Of a DNA stretch of 64,000 nucleotides, positions 32,742-43,113 are shown in pieces (positions within the stretch are counted from its first letter, which is position 1; the number at the start of each line of letters is the position of its first letter). The DNA is taken from the NCBI GenBank assembly GCA_014281115.1, contig JACONQ010000001.1, forward strand, positions 2,790,001 through 2,854,000. The letters are read 5' to 3'. Below the pieces are notes generated by a model that was not told the DNA's origin, ran no database searches, and saw nothing but the letters and a program-made list of their open reading frames with translations. Made by a program: the position numbers and the translations under genes. Origin of the DNA: Laburnicola sp. R22_1. Lineage: Eukaryota > Ascomycota > Dothideomycetes > Pleosporales > Didymosphaeriaceae.

Positions 32742-34119
32742 ATGATCAAATCCCTCGCAGCCACAACCCAACTCTCGTGCTACTACGCCATCGGCGCGCT
32801 TATCCCATCCAAATACCTCTATCTCATGGTCGGCGCCATCAACGTATTCAACTTCCCCGGCCAAGCCATCACCCGCACAAGCGTAGGCTGGCGCGGCGTA
32901 TTCTTCGTGCTCACCGCCGCCAACGGCGCCTCCCTCATCTTCTACACCGTCTTCTACCACCCGCCCAACTTCCACCAGAAGCACGGAAAGAAGGAAAAGA
33001 AGATGGACTGGGTCAAGCACTTTGATTACATCAGCACGCTGCTCTATGCCGCTGGTCTGACCATGTTCTTGCTCGGCTTGTCCTGGGGCGGAAGTAAATA
33101 CCCCTGGGTCTCACCGCAGGTGCTCTCCTTCATCATCATCGGAATCACTTCGCTCGTCTCCTTCGTCTTCTGGGAATCTTATGCCCCGCTCAAGGAGCCC
33201 CTGATTCCACTAAGCCTCTTCCGACACCGTCCGTCGGTCGTCTCGGCCATCCTGACGGGCATCGGAGCAGGAGTGTACTACGCAGGAGCCAGTAAGTTCC
33301 CCGCCCCCACCCCCCATATTCACATCCCCACCATCTTCCAGATGTCCCGCCGAGCGGAACCTCGTTAACACTCGCCCTCGCAGTAATCTGGCCCGTCCTC
33401 TTCCAACAATTCTACGCCAAAGGCTCCCCAGGCACGCCGCCTTCCTCTCCGCCCTCGCCAACATCGGCATCCTCCTCGCCAAACCCATCGGCCGGCAAAA
33501 GTACCAAATCGCCTTCGCCATGGCCGCCGACGGCGCCCTCCTCGCCTCCGTCTCCACCGCCACCCCAACCAACCAACACCAAACCGTGCCCCTCCTCTTC
33601 TTCAGCGCCTTCTGCATGGGTTGGTCGCCGACATCGCCCTCGGAAGCGCCATCCTAACCATCACCAACCAGCGCAAAATCGGCGCCGCCGCTTCCGTGCG
33701 TACCGCTGTGGCGGGCATTTGCCAGGGCTGTGTATAACGTTGTGCTTCTTAATCGGAGGACGACGGCTATCCCTGCTGCGGTGGCGCCCGCTGTGAGCGA
33801 AGCGGGGCATCCCGCGTTAACCGTGGGACCAATTATTTAGGCGTTTACGCTTGGGATAGCCTAGACGTGGGCAGCTGTTCCGGATATCAGTGCGGAGACG
33901 CAGGCTGCGCTGAGGAGCGCGTACTATATTAGGTTGGGGTAGGCGTTTAAGATAGTGTGGTTAATGTGGTTAACGTTATTGGCGTTTACGGGGTTGGGGG
34001 TTAGGTTGGCGTTGTTGTCGCCGAATATGGAGAAGTTGTTGACAAGGCAGGTGGCGGTTGAGCTGGGGGGTGGGGGAATGAGAAGAGGAAGGAGGAGGGC
34101 AGTCTGGTTTGAGGGGTGA
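32742..34119 (+). pseudogene. MFS transporter pseudogene (TRI12-like)
   Basis: This is the remnant of a TRI12-type major facilitator, a fungal efflux family. The readable start, MIKSLAATTQLSCYYAIGAL, is mid-protein; the N-terminal membrane segments are missing. Exon 1 runs to 33291 with a real-looking intron (33292-33341). Then IWPVLFQQFYAKGSPG is followed by a one-base frameshift near 33434, a second near 33620 before LVADIALGSAIL, and several in-frame stops beyond 33830 in the C-terminal part. The remains end at about 34119. It is divergent from the other MFS pseudogene. Confidence 0.75.
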
Positions 34120-34529
34120 GGGGGCTTCTTTGGACTGGATTTGTGGCCACTGTCCGGGACTACCCTAGGTTTCTCTTTGTAGGTGATTATTTGATGTGTT
34201 ATTTAGCGGGAAATTTCGTAATACCTTCTTCTTGTGCGGGATTTGGCTTCTCCGTCTGCACCGTGAACATGGCAACCTCGGATTGGCGGATTCTATATAC
34301 GTTGTTGCGCTGCCCTGGGGGGGGGGGGGTACATGAGTACGTGATCCTGCATGTACCCAAGTATCCCTTTATCCATCCACGTGCATTCCATACCCACCTC
34401 ACCCTTTCCCAAATTTCAACACGTACCCGCGCCAACCCACACCCCAACAGTCAACTCCAGTACAACCGAAGCCACCATGGCAGCAAAAAAAGCTAAAATC
34501 ATCTAGACTCACTTGAACAATAGATAGAT
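34120..34529. other. Intergenic region with a G13 tract and a relic start
   Basis: A run of 13 G occurs at 34317-34329. A C/A-rich leader runs into GCCACCATGGC at 34477, a near-ideal start context, but the frame stops after nine codons (TAG). A repeat insertion begins 20 bp later. It may be a beheaded gene. Confidence 0.4.
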
Positions 34530-34643
34530 AAGGAATTGATCCTTTCACGCTCTTTTCGTTTCCTAAGTGGGTCTGCTTTTTTTGGTGATATTATTTGAAA
34601 CACAAGCCTCTTCCTTCCAACTGCAGGTAGCAAATAACGCCAC
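34530..34643 (+). mobile_element. Retroposon-like repeat R2, diverged 114-bp copy
   Basis: This is a more diverged copy (CTTTCACGCTCTTTTCG, TTATTTGAAACACAAGCCTC, CAGGTAGCAAATAACGCCAC). Candidate target duplications ATAGATAGAT lie at 34520-34529 and 34644-34653. Element length equals that of the 31562 copy. Confidence 0.65.
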
Positions 34644-34653
34644 ATAGATAGAT

Positions 34654-35208
34654 GCATCACTACTCTACGTATCCCAAGTATCGCAGAGCCTATACACACA
34701 CACACACCAAATATGCTTATTTGCTTCCCTTTTATCACAGGAAATCCCAACCTAATGCCCGTCCTCACACACATCACACACACGGTGGTGTCTCTCACTA
34801 ACAACAGTCCAGTGTCCAGGCGAAAACACATCAACCACGCACACCTCAGCCACAGTGCAATCGCATTGACTCATTGCACTACTTCAAATCTCGCACTACG
34901 CCAAAAGGAAGAAAAGAAAAAAAAATTCGAAGAAAAACAGAAAGGTATCCTCGAATTACGCAAAAAAATACAAAGACCAAGAACATCGCACGTAGAATCC
35001 CCAGATTCAACCCGATCCCGCCCCCGGCATATCATCAAAGGCCGTGGGGGTCGTCCAAGATAATAACCCTCAAGAGATCTCCAACAAAAACTCCTAATGT
35101 CGCATATATGTGCAGTCCCCATGCCTGGACGTTACATGACAAGAGCTCATCCACCTCATATACCTTTTTTTCGCTCTCAAAATTCCATTTTTTTTGAATA
35201 GGCAACAC
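34654..35208. other. Intergenic region
   Basis: This is A/C-rich DNA downstream of the RhoGEF gene, including its probable 3' UTR. No supported gene. Confidence 0.45.
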
Positions 35209-38200
35209 TCATTCCTTCTGCCCTTCATTAAGTACTAGTTCGACGACCGCCTGGCAGCGCTCCTGGTGTGGATGTTGCAAGCTCAGTTTGATGGTGCGAT
35301 TGTGTGCTGAGCCGCCGCTCAGTCCATCGTCTAGGCACTTGACGTCTCGTCCCGAGATAACCTGTCGCAAACGGCCGTTTTGCGCGTTCCGGATTTCGAC
35401 AAAGTCGGGATCGAAAAGCAAAACATAAGGACCGAACACGGCTGCGCTCTTCGCTTTGCCCACAAATTCCATGATGACTGAGCGCGAGATATCGCCCAGT
35501 TTGTTGACGTATACGGCGCACTCTTCGTAGCAGAGAAGGAACTCTTGGTCGGACAGTCGGAACATGCCGAGTGGTTTCTGGTCCTGGAGCCGTGACGCGA
35601 TGGTAGCTACGTGAGATTGCCTAAGGTCCGGCACAGACCAGGGCTGTTTCTTGTCTAACGTGAGGACTTCGAAGCCCTTGGCTGTTGAAATAGCAAGAGA
35701 AGAGTGGAAAAGGTCGATGCCGAAGCAGTCGGTCGGAATGTAGAACTCGTCGTATTCTCGGAAAAACTCCGTACGCCCAGACTTCCATATTCTCGATTTT
35801 TTCTCGGTGGACTTTTGGTATACGGGCTCCAGTACCTTAAATGTTGATGACAGTCCTTCGCGCTTCTTGTAGAAGACAAGCGTTCGATCTTTCATTACGC
35901 CGGTAGCGAAGAAGCCTATATCCCGTGCCCCCGACAGCTTCTGGGGTGCTCGTCGACTGGAATCATTTGTTGGCGGCACACCGCTTACGGGGCAGACGGC
36001 ATCCAAGTGATATGCAATCAATGACTTATCAGAAATGAGCAGCATAAGACTAAACTGCTCCAACACCGCGACCTGTGTTACTTTCGGTATCTGAATCGCC
36101 TGCAAATGGTTAGACTAGTTCATCATGTTTATGTCGGAAGAATCTCTCACCTTGGTCCAGCCTCGAGGGTTGTCGTACTCGGAGAGGTAGACGCCGATAT
36201 CAGTACCAACAGCAACCATGTGCTTGCCGTATGGCTGGTGGAAGGCAGTCGCGCAGTTTACCCGAGCGCGACATATAGGGACAGGTCGGCCGGCATTGGA
36301 GAAGAGCTTCTCGACCTCATCGATTGAGCGATCAAGCGGTGTCCCCTTGATCGTGATGCTTTTCTGGGAGGGCATCGCGCTCTCGTAGGCGAAGGCCGCA
36401 TCCGCCATGACCCGTAGTCGGAACGGCTCCGCATTTTGTTGGAATAGAGCCGTAGCGTGGTTGGTTTTCGCGATGATGAGCTTGTCACACCATTCCGCCC
36501 GGTTCTGCGCCGTGGGAGCAAAAAGAGTGTAAGTTTCTTTGCCTAAATGCTTGATGCGGAACGGATACATGATCTTTTCGTCCCTTCCATTCTCAAGGTT
36601 GACGTTTTGGCCTATTGTCTTGCCTGATGAGCCTGTGTTTGTTGATGACATGGAGGTGGAGGTGTTGGTGTGGACCAACATGCCGGGCATAGGCCCGTTC
36701 ATGCCAGCACCACGAGCTAGACGTGTATCCGATCCGCCCTTTTGTGGAACAGTAGTGACAGCGGCAATACCCTTGACAGCAGATCGAACGACGGGATCGT
36801 CGTCTTCACTCTCCAAGACAAGAAGGTCCATGGGTATAGGTAACCTGGATACATCGTACTTCTCCGACTTGGTCACACCATCTTGTTCGCGGTAAGATAC
36901 AGTCTTTGCGAGTACAAGATAATGGTCGAAGAGAAGAGCGTGGGTCTCTAGCCATGTGAAGCGGTTGCCGCCCATCCTCATCAGGTCACCCTTGAAGATC
37001 AGCTCGCGGCCGAGGTGATCCAGGTTGAGTTCAACGCGCTGCATTCCTGGCCGGAGGATGAGCTTCGCTTGGAGATCACTCAAATCTACCTTTCGTGTCA
37101 TCTCAGCGACGCGAGTGTCGCACTCCATTGTCACCGCTTTGATCTCGTCTCTTGCCATCATAAGATTCCGCTTCTCTTCATTATCCACCTTTGACTTCTT
37201 AAGCACTGAGTCTATAAGTAGACCGTAGTGCTGCAACCTGGTGATGGGGCCTTTCAAAAAGGTATTCCAGTCTAGTTTGTTAGCTGCTTTGTTGTTCCGT
37301 GCTTCGTCCAGGAAGGTACGGAACAACATGTTCTTGTCGGCTTCTTGGCGAACAAGAAAGTTCGCGTACGGGAATGCGGAGGAATATTCAATGTACGCTT
37401 GCTTAGCCTTTCGGATCCACTCTCGGAAGATATCGCTGAAGCCGACGACCCATGGTCCTTGCTCTTGTTGCCGATATTTCATTTGTGGTAGGAGGTGCTC
37501 TTCATTCGCTTTCTTCACAGCATCCACCTTGCTGAAGACGTCCTTGATGAACTTGTTCAACTTCTTCGGTGGAATCACTGGCGGTTGTGCCGCCAGTAAA
37601 CGATCTCGATACAAAGTGCGAAGAACGTCAAGTCGCTGCATGTAAGCGTCCTCTCCTTGCACGATTTCGTGTAGGATGTTCTGTCGCTCGACCTCCTTCT
37701 TGTCCGCAGCTTCAATCATTTCTTTAGTTAGCTTGTAGTATGTTACCCAGTCGCCAGACTGTCTAGACCCTGAAGAGGATTGCAAATCGAGCTTCTTGAT
37801 CGTGCGCTGGCAATGGTAGGAGTAACATCGCCCAGGTGTGGCATATGTATGGAGCTTCTGCGCATAGCAACCGGCACCAGTCAACTGGTAGATAACGCCC
37901 GTCATTGTCTCGGAAGAGAACTTTAGCCATTCTTCTTCATGCACCAAGGTACCGGCCTTGTACATTTCTGCTACGACGCGGCTTGCCAATGTTTCGGCAT
38001 CGGCAATGTTCAAAGTGCTAACTTTGTGCGTAAAAAGCGCAATCAGACCATCCTGGATCGGTCCTTCTTTCAAGTCATTCTCTCCTTCCGTCATGTTCTT
38101 GAGCCATGTGATGATAGAGCTCAATGCCCAAGGTTCAGTGCATTTTTTGAAGTCGCTGCTTGAAAGCTTGGCTGGGTTGAATCGTTTTCCCGCAGGTAGT

Positions 38201-40209
38201 GTAGGCAAATCAATGGTGACGCCATCGGCACTACTTGGGGTCAGCGTGTTGTTGTCACTATCAATCGAGCCTCCATAGAAGGTCTGCCGGTTCGCCTGCT
38301 GGCGAGGCTTGTGTCCTTGCTCGGCATCGGTCTTTGATCTCGGAAGAGGTATGGCTTGAGGTGTATTGCTGTGTTGTAGAAGGGAAGTAGATCTGGGTAC
38401 TAGTGTGCCCGTCGGAGAGATCATATGCGGGGTGTTTGGATCGACAGGGTACGACCCCCGTGATGATTGCGCATTACGCCAATATTCATAGGACCCGGTT
38501 GAGCTTGTGCTGGCATGGTGACCGTGTCGGTTACCACTCGCGGGCGGGGGCGGCAGCGGGCGGTTTGTAGACATGCCTGGGTGATAGAACATGTCAGGCG
38601 GCTCCCCTAGCATTGCTGTTGAGGTATCCAGAAGGGTGACCTCGTCGCCCTCGTCATAGCTCCTCCGGCGCGCGCTGGGCTCCTCGAGACCCCCAGTACC
38701 GAAAGTGTCGACTCGAGCATTCGTGGAGAATGGCGGGAACGGATGCAAAGGATTATAATCTTCGCTTGGTGCCTCAGACCGGCGTTGTGAGCCTGAAGAA
38801 GATACGGGGTGGCTATTGGCAGCGGTTAGTTGGTCAGGAGCACCACCATACGTGAAGTGCGGTTCAAAGTTCCCTCCATACAGGCCGACATCGACTGGCA
38901 CGGGTGCGTAATCGCTGTCACTAGCATTCTCCTCCCTAGGCTGACTCGTGCTGGTACTAGTTGGCAGCTGCGGCGACTGGAGAGATGTGTAGCTGCTGAA
39001 CAGGCCTCCGCCTCCGCTTCTTCTTCGGGCCTCATCCGCCTGATCCTGCTCCTCGGCCATCCGCAGAGCAGCCAAGCCAGCAGCAGCTTCGACATCGCTG
39101 TCGCTAGTATACACATCCTGGGAAGCGTGTGGCGCACGGTGGTCCCCATTCACGCGGCCGCCGTTGCGACCAGAGGCGTGGTGTCCGAGCTGGTCATAGT
39201 AGTTATTCCCATTCGCCTGCCCAGCATGAATATTGGGGCTTCCGGATCCGGTAGCCATGTTTTCGAGCTGCGTGAATAGTTCCTCCTGGTTGTACTGCTC
39301 CCCGTTCTGGGTTGCAAAGTAATCGTCGCTGTCGGATCCATTGGTGGGCGGGGGCGGGGGCAGCGGTCTCCGCCCTAGTGTGTCTTGTCTTTGGAGAGAC
39401 TGATGTGGCGGCACCTCGGGCGTGGGGGGAAGAGGGTTCGAGGGGTAGCGGCTTAGCTGGTCATGCGAGCTGTAGCCGGTATCGTATGCAGGCAGCGAGG
39501 GAAGCGGCGCGTGCGAGGGATCGGAGGCTCGGTGGAACGAATGCGACGCGGTCGAGGACTGGCGAGCCGGGTAGCTCCCCCACTCTTCGGCTGGCGACTG
39601 CGAGCTGCCTGGGGGTACCGGCACCGGCGGCGCCTGCTGGGGAGAGTAAGGTGACCGCCCAGCGTGTTGTTGGACAGAAGATGTCCTGCCGAACTGCGAC
39701 TGCTGATGGAATGTGGGCGATGGGTACGATGCGGCCGCGGGCGACGTTGGCGAGAAGCCATACGGATGGTTGACGCTGTTGGTTCTGCCAAGGTTGCTGT
39801 CGGCGTAGAGGGCGGGATTGTAGGGCTGGTGGAGCGGGGCAAAGGTCCTGCTGACGCCACCGTAATGCTGGGGATTCGGCAGTTGCGTCACGGCGGGTGC
39901 GGTGTAGTTTTGCGGATTGTACTGCTGCTGGGCGTGCGACTGGTGCTGATATGCGCCGCCGCCGGCATAGGCAGCCTGTGTGGGCGAGGCGGGCTGCTGA
40001 CTTGGGCCGTTGTCGCCTATGAAGAGCTCGTCATTTTGGTGTTGGGCGAAGCTGCCGCGCCGGTCCGCACTGGAGGAGCCGTAGCCGCCATTGGCAGCGT
40101 CGCCGCTGTCGGCCGTCTGCTGATGGTAAGAGTTCTGATATTGGCCCGAGCTCGAGGGGGGGATGCTCGGGTTGTAGTGGTTGGACCCGCCGTTGGGATA
40201 GTAGGACAT
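35209..40209 (-). CDS. ROM2: Rho guanine-nucleotide exchange factor (DEP-DH-PH-CNH), 1649 aa
   Basis: This activates a Rho GTPase (Rho1-type) by GDP release and links cell-wall stress to actin and wall synthesis. Exon 1 is 40209-36151 and exon 2 is 36099-35209, with a 51-bp intron (GTGAGA...TTGCAG). The start [12 protein letters not shown] at 40209 is preferred, although the frame is open to 40602, because the extra part is Arg-rich and leader-like. Domains: a long disordered Pro/Ser/Gln-rich N-terminus (~1-680); DEP (~690-775); DH (~840-1030, with [16 protein letters not shown] and [15 protein letters not shown]); PH (~1070-1250, [10 protein letters not shown]); CNH (~1275-1640). The order fits Rom2/Rgf1-type GEFs. 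Paralog assignment (Rom2 versus Rgf3/Tus1) is inferred from architecture. Confidence 0.9.
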
Positions 40210-40881
40210 GATGGGCGATGGGCGCAGCGGGTGCGCTCGACGCGGCGGTTCTGCGAGACGGGCGACGTCGTCGTTCACGAGGCTGCGTCGCGGGCGCGCG
40301 AGGGCAGCATGGCCGGGCCCGGGGAGCTTCGCGAGGGGGCGCTGGGCGTCGCGGGGTGGGGTACGTCTCTCGTCTCCGCGTCGCAGGCGGGATGCGGGTG
40401 TGTGGATGCTCGAGGGCGCTGCTCGGAGTCGCGTCGAGATCGAGGAGCGTCGTGGTGTGCGTTGGCTGTGGGTGGGGCCGGTGTGAGACGCTGCCAGCCG
40501 CGGTCGATATCTCGTCTCGTGCCCGTCCGATGCCGTAAGACGCTCCTCCTCCGCCTTTACGGCTTGGCATTCACTGACGGCCCCAGCATCAACCCTGAGC
40601 ACTCTGCATCCGCTTCATCAATGCATGCCGTAAAAACAAGTCTTTATAAATTGCTGCCCAAGACACAAGAATATAATGACCGTAACCAAAGTGTGACTGA
40701 AATTCCACGGGAACGGTGAAGCTTCCCGGCATGATACGAATTCATTCACAGTGTGTGCCGGTTCGCACTAGCTACTCGGGTGTCAGGCAGTTTTCCCGTC
40801 ACGTGACGGAAGCTAAGCTGGAGGTACCTAGGTACCTAAGTACCTACCTACACAGGTTCATGCATAGGTTCATGCCCTCAA
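40210..40881. promoter_or_regulatory. RhoGEF upstream region
   Basis: This has a GC-rich leader upstream of the RhoGEF start, then a CCGTCACGTGACGG palindrome (about 40798-40811, E-box core) and a GGTACCTAGGTACC-type run at about 40824-40850. No supported gene. Confidence 0.45.
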
Positions 40882-40960
40882 AGCGTTTTTCCAGCACCCC
40901 TACAGCTTTCCATAACAGCGTTATACCGTGTACCGAAAGTGCGCGAAGTCTTCTTTCAGA
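40882..40960 (+). repeat. Dispersed repeat family R1, copy overlapping a gene end
   Basis: GCGTTTTTCCAGCACCCC, ACAGCTTTCCATAACAGCG and TTATACCGTGTACCGAAAG then TGCGCGAAGTC match the 20432 copy closely. The right end overlaps the final codons of the 2EXR gene on the other strand. Confidence 0.65.
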
Positions 40961-42300
40961 TAGGTGAATGCCCGTGCGGGTAGTCGTCGCCCATCACGTG
41001 CCGGAAAAACTGACCCAAAGGCGGGTGTTCCCCCGCCTCTAACCGCCGCTGTCGTGACCACGCAACCATCATTGGTACCAGGCGCGAGGGTTCCGCAAAA
41101 TACCACCCCACACTGTCAATTCCGCCCTCGTATACAAAAAAATAATGGGTAAAGCCACATTGAAAATCGCTCCAGTTGACCCACAGGACACCATCCTTGA
41201 CTATCGCGCTAACCTGTGTTAACATTGGCTCCTCCCAACAATAGGTGTGCAGCTGCAGCTCAAGGCTTTGTAGGCGTAGTAGCTTTTGCTTTTGCTTGCA
41301 AGCATCCAAAATCTCATAAAACTTGAGAAGATGGTGGGAGAGGTCGTTTAGGCCAAATTCAGAGGTGTCTCCTCCGTCAAATTCTTCGTTAAATAATTCT
41401 TCTTTAACGTGCAGGGTTCGATCCGGCGTCATGAAAACGGTATATCGATCATGGCTTGGATCATCATCAAAGATATAGTCCCTGCGGGTAAGTTAGCGTA
41501 CAATATCGTGCCTAGACTTGCGGGTACAAGTTACAGCTAAGGCCTATTACTTACATGTGTTTCCTATCCCGTGTTTGTCCAATGTGTGGCCAATAAACCC
41601 GTTCTAGGGTATCACAGGGGGGGAACCAAGGATTCAAGAGAATTTGCTCCACACAGCTACCAAAAATTCGATCAATTATGGCAACAAGACTAGACCCGCG
41701 GGTACGAAGTTAGCCTAGACATACCCACTTCATACTGGGGCGTTACGTACTGATCTGCAGAGTTGAAGCCTTGAGGTGGCTCCTGGTGAAGGTCTGATCG
41801 ATTCGCTATGGTGACCATAACTCTCGTTGGTTGCAAAACATGTTCAAGGATTTCATCCCCAACATCGCCGGACTCCGTGGTGTAGTGCAAATCCACGATA
41901 TCGAATTGCTTGTGGCAGAAGTCGATTGCATGAGACCGCGCCTCTGAACAGACTGTGGCCATAGGTAACCGATTTACTAGGGTCTGGAATTCGTTCACAC
42001 GGAGGCGGACTTTCCCTCCGTCTTCGCGGACGTAGACTCTAAGAGGCTGTCTTTCTATACCCTGTGGTAAGTTGTCGTAGCCAATAAACGCTTGTCGCAG
42101 GCGCTCGGTAGCACCCAGGGCTGTACAGGAGGATGGTAAACCATCAGCAATGCTAGACGGCCACTATCTTAGTACAGATCGGAGGATCAGGCCAGTGCCA
42201 AAGTAAGTAGATCTTACTATTGATATTGAACGGCTGCAGCCGCTGACCACACCATATCCCGTAACTCACGCGGGAGTTGCCTGAATGTGATGGCTGGCAT
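40956..42300 (-). CDS. 2EXR-domain protein, 381 aa
   Basis: This is a fungal-expanded family with an N-terminal F-box-like 2EXR motif; the function is unknown. Four exons are 42300-42218, 42152-41751, 41689-41555 and 41481-40956. All joins keep the frame (phase 2 each time) and use GTAAGA, GTACGT and GTAAGT donors. The start MPAITFRQLPRELRDMVW is the 2EXR signature (F..LP.ELRD.IW). Later family features are LRVNEFQTLVNRLP and ERVYWPHIGQTRDRKHM, and a Trp-rich C-terminal region (VLWVNWSDFQCG, VGWYFAEPSRLV). It appears intact although it sits directly beside the AT-rich transposon block. The last codons lie in a dispersed repeat. Confidence 0.8.
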
Positions 42301-42304
42301 GTTG

Positions 42305-42557
42305 CGTGTCAAGTTCCGGGATTATATTCGCTTATAATCGGAGGTGGTGATAAAAGAAAGTGACGTGTAAGATTGATGGAGGATCAGGACGGGAGATCCG
42401 ACTATATAGCCTGTTGCTTACGTAATAGCGTAAATATTGAGACGGCCTGAGAGCACCTTCCAACAGTTAGTTCACCCGCCGCTGCGGACAAAAAGGGCAT
42501 TCCTTTGGGGCGAAAAGAACGTGTCAAGTTTCGGAAATATATTCGCTTATATTCGGA
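42305..42557 (+). repeat. Pair of ~38-bp direct repeats upstream of the 2EXR gene
   Basis: CGTGTCAAGTTCCGGGATTA then TATTCGCTTATAATCGGA (42305-42342) recurs as CGTGTCAAGTTTCGGAAATA then TATTCGCTTATATTCGGA (42520-42557). The first copy lies just upstream of the start codon. They may be a duplicated promoter piece or ends of a small element. Confidence 0.6.
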
Positions 42558-43113
42558 GTTGCTTTGACGGAAATTTTAACTATAGATATTATGCAGTAAT
42601 ATAATAGTTTATTGTTTATATCTCTTTATAAATACTAGTAATTACCTTTAAGTTACTCTGCGTTGTGTTACTATACTATACACACTCCTTTTATCCTTTT
42701 TATTACCTATCCTTTTAAAGGACTTAGTTTGCGTTATTATTTTATTATTATTATTATTACTACTAGTATATCTATATAGTATTATAAGTAGTAAGTAGAT
42801 AGAGGTACTAGTGTATATATCTCTTATTATTATTCTCTTTAATAATAGTTAACTACGCATAGTAATATATAGTAAAATAGCTATAGATATTTTAAAAGTG
42901 CTTCTTTAGTAGATAAAAGTTCTAGAGCTTTACTATATACACTATATACACTAAACTATTATTATTATATAACTACTTATATAATAGCTATAGGCTAACT
43001 TTTTAAAGCTAGATAATTTAAAAATCTATCTATACCTAGTATAGATCTAGTAGGCCTTTTAGGTACTATATACTTATTTCTTTAAATATACTTCTTAGCG
43101 TTTTAGTATATTA

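Noticed and set aside
28239..34643. R2 copies as simple 3' UTR elements of host genes
   Set aside because: The 31562 copy interrupts coding sequence and has flanking duplications, and the same unit occurs nested in a gypsy element.
40210..40602. 131-residue N-terminal extension of the RhoGEF
   Set aside because: It is Arg/Pro-rich leader-like sequence; the ATG at 40209 gives a typical start. It cannot be excluded fully.
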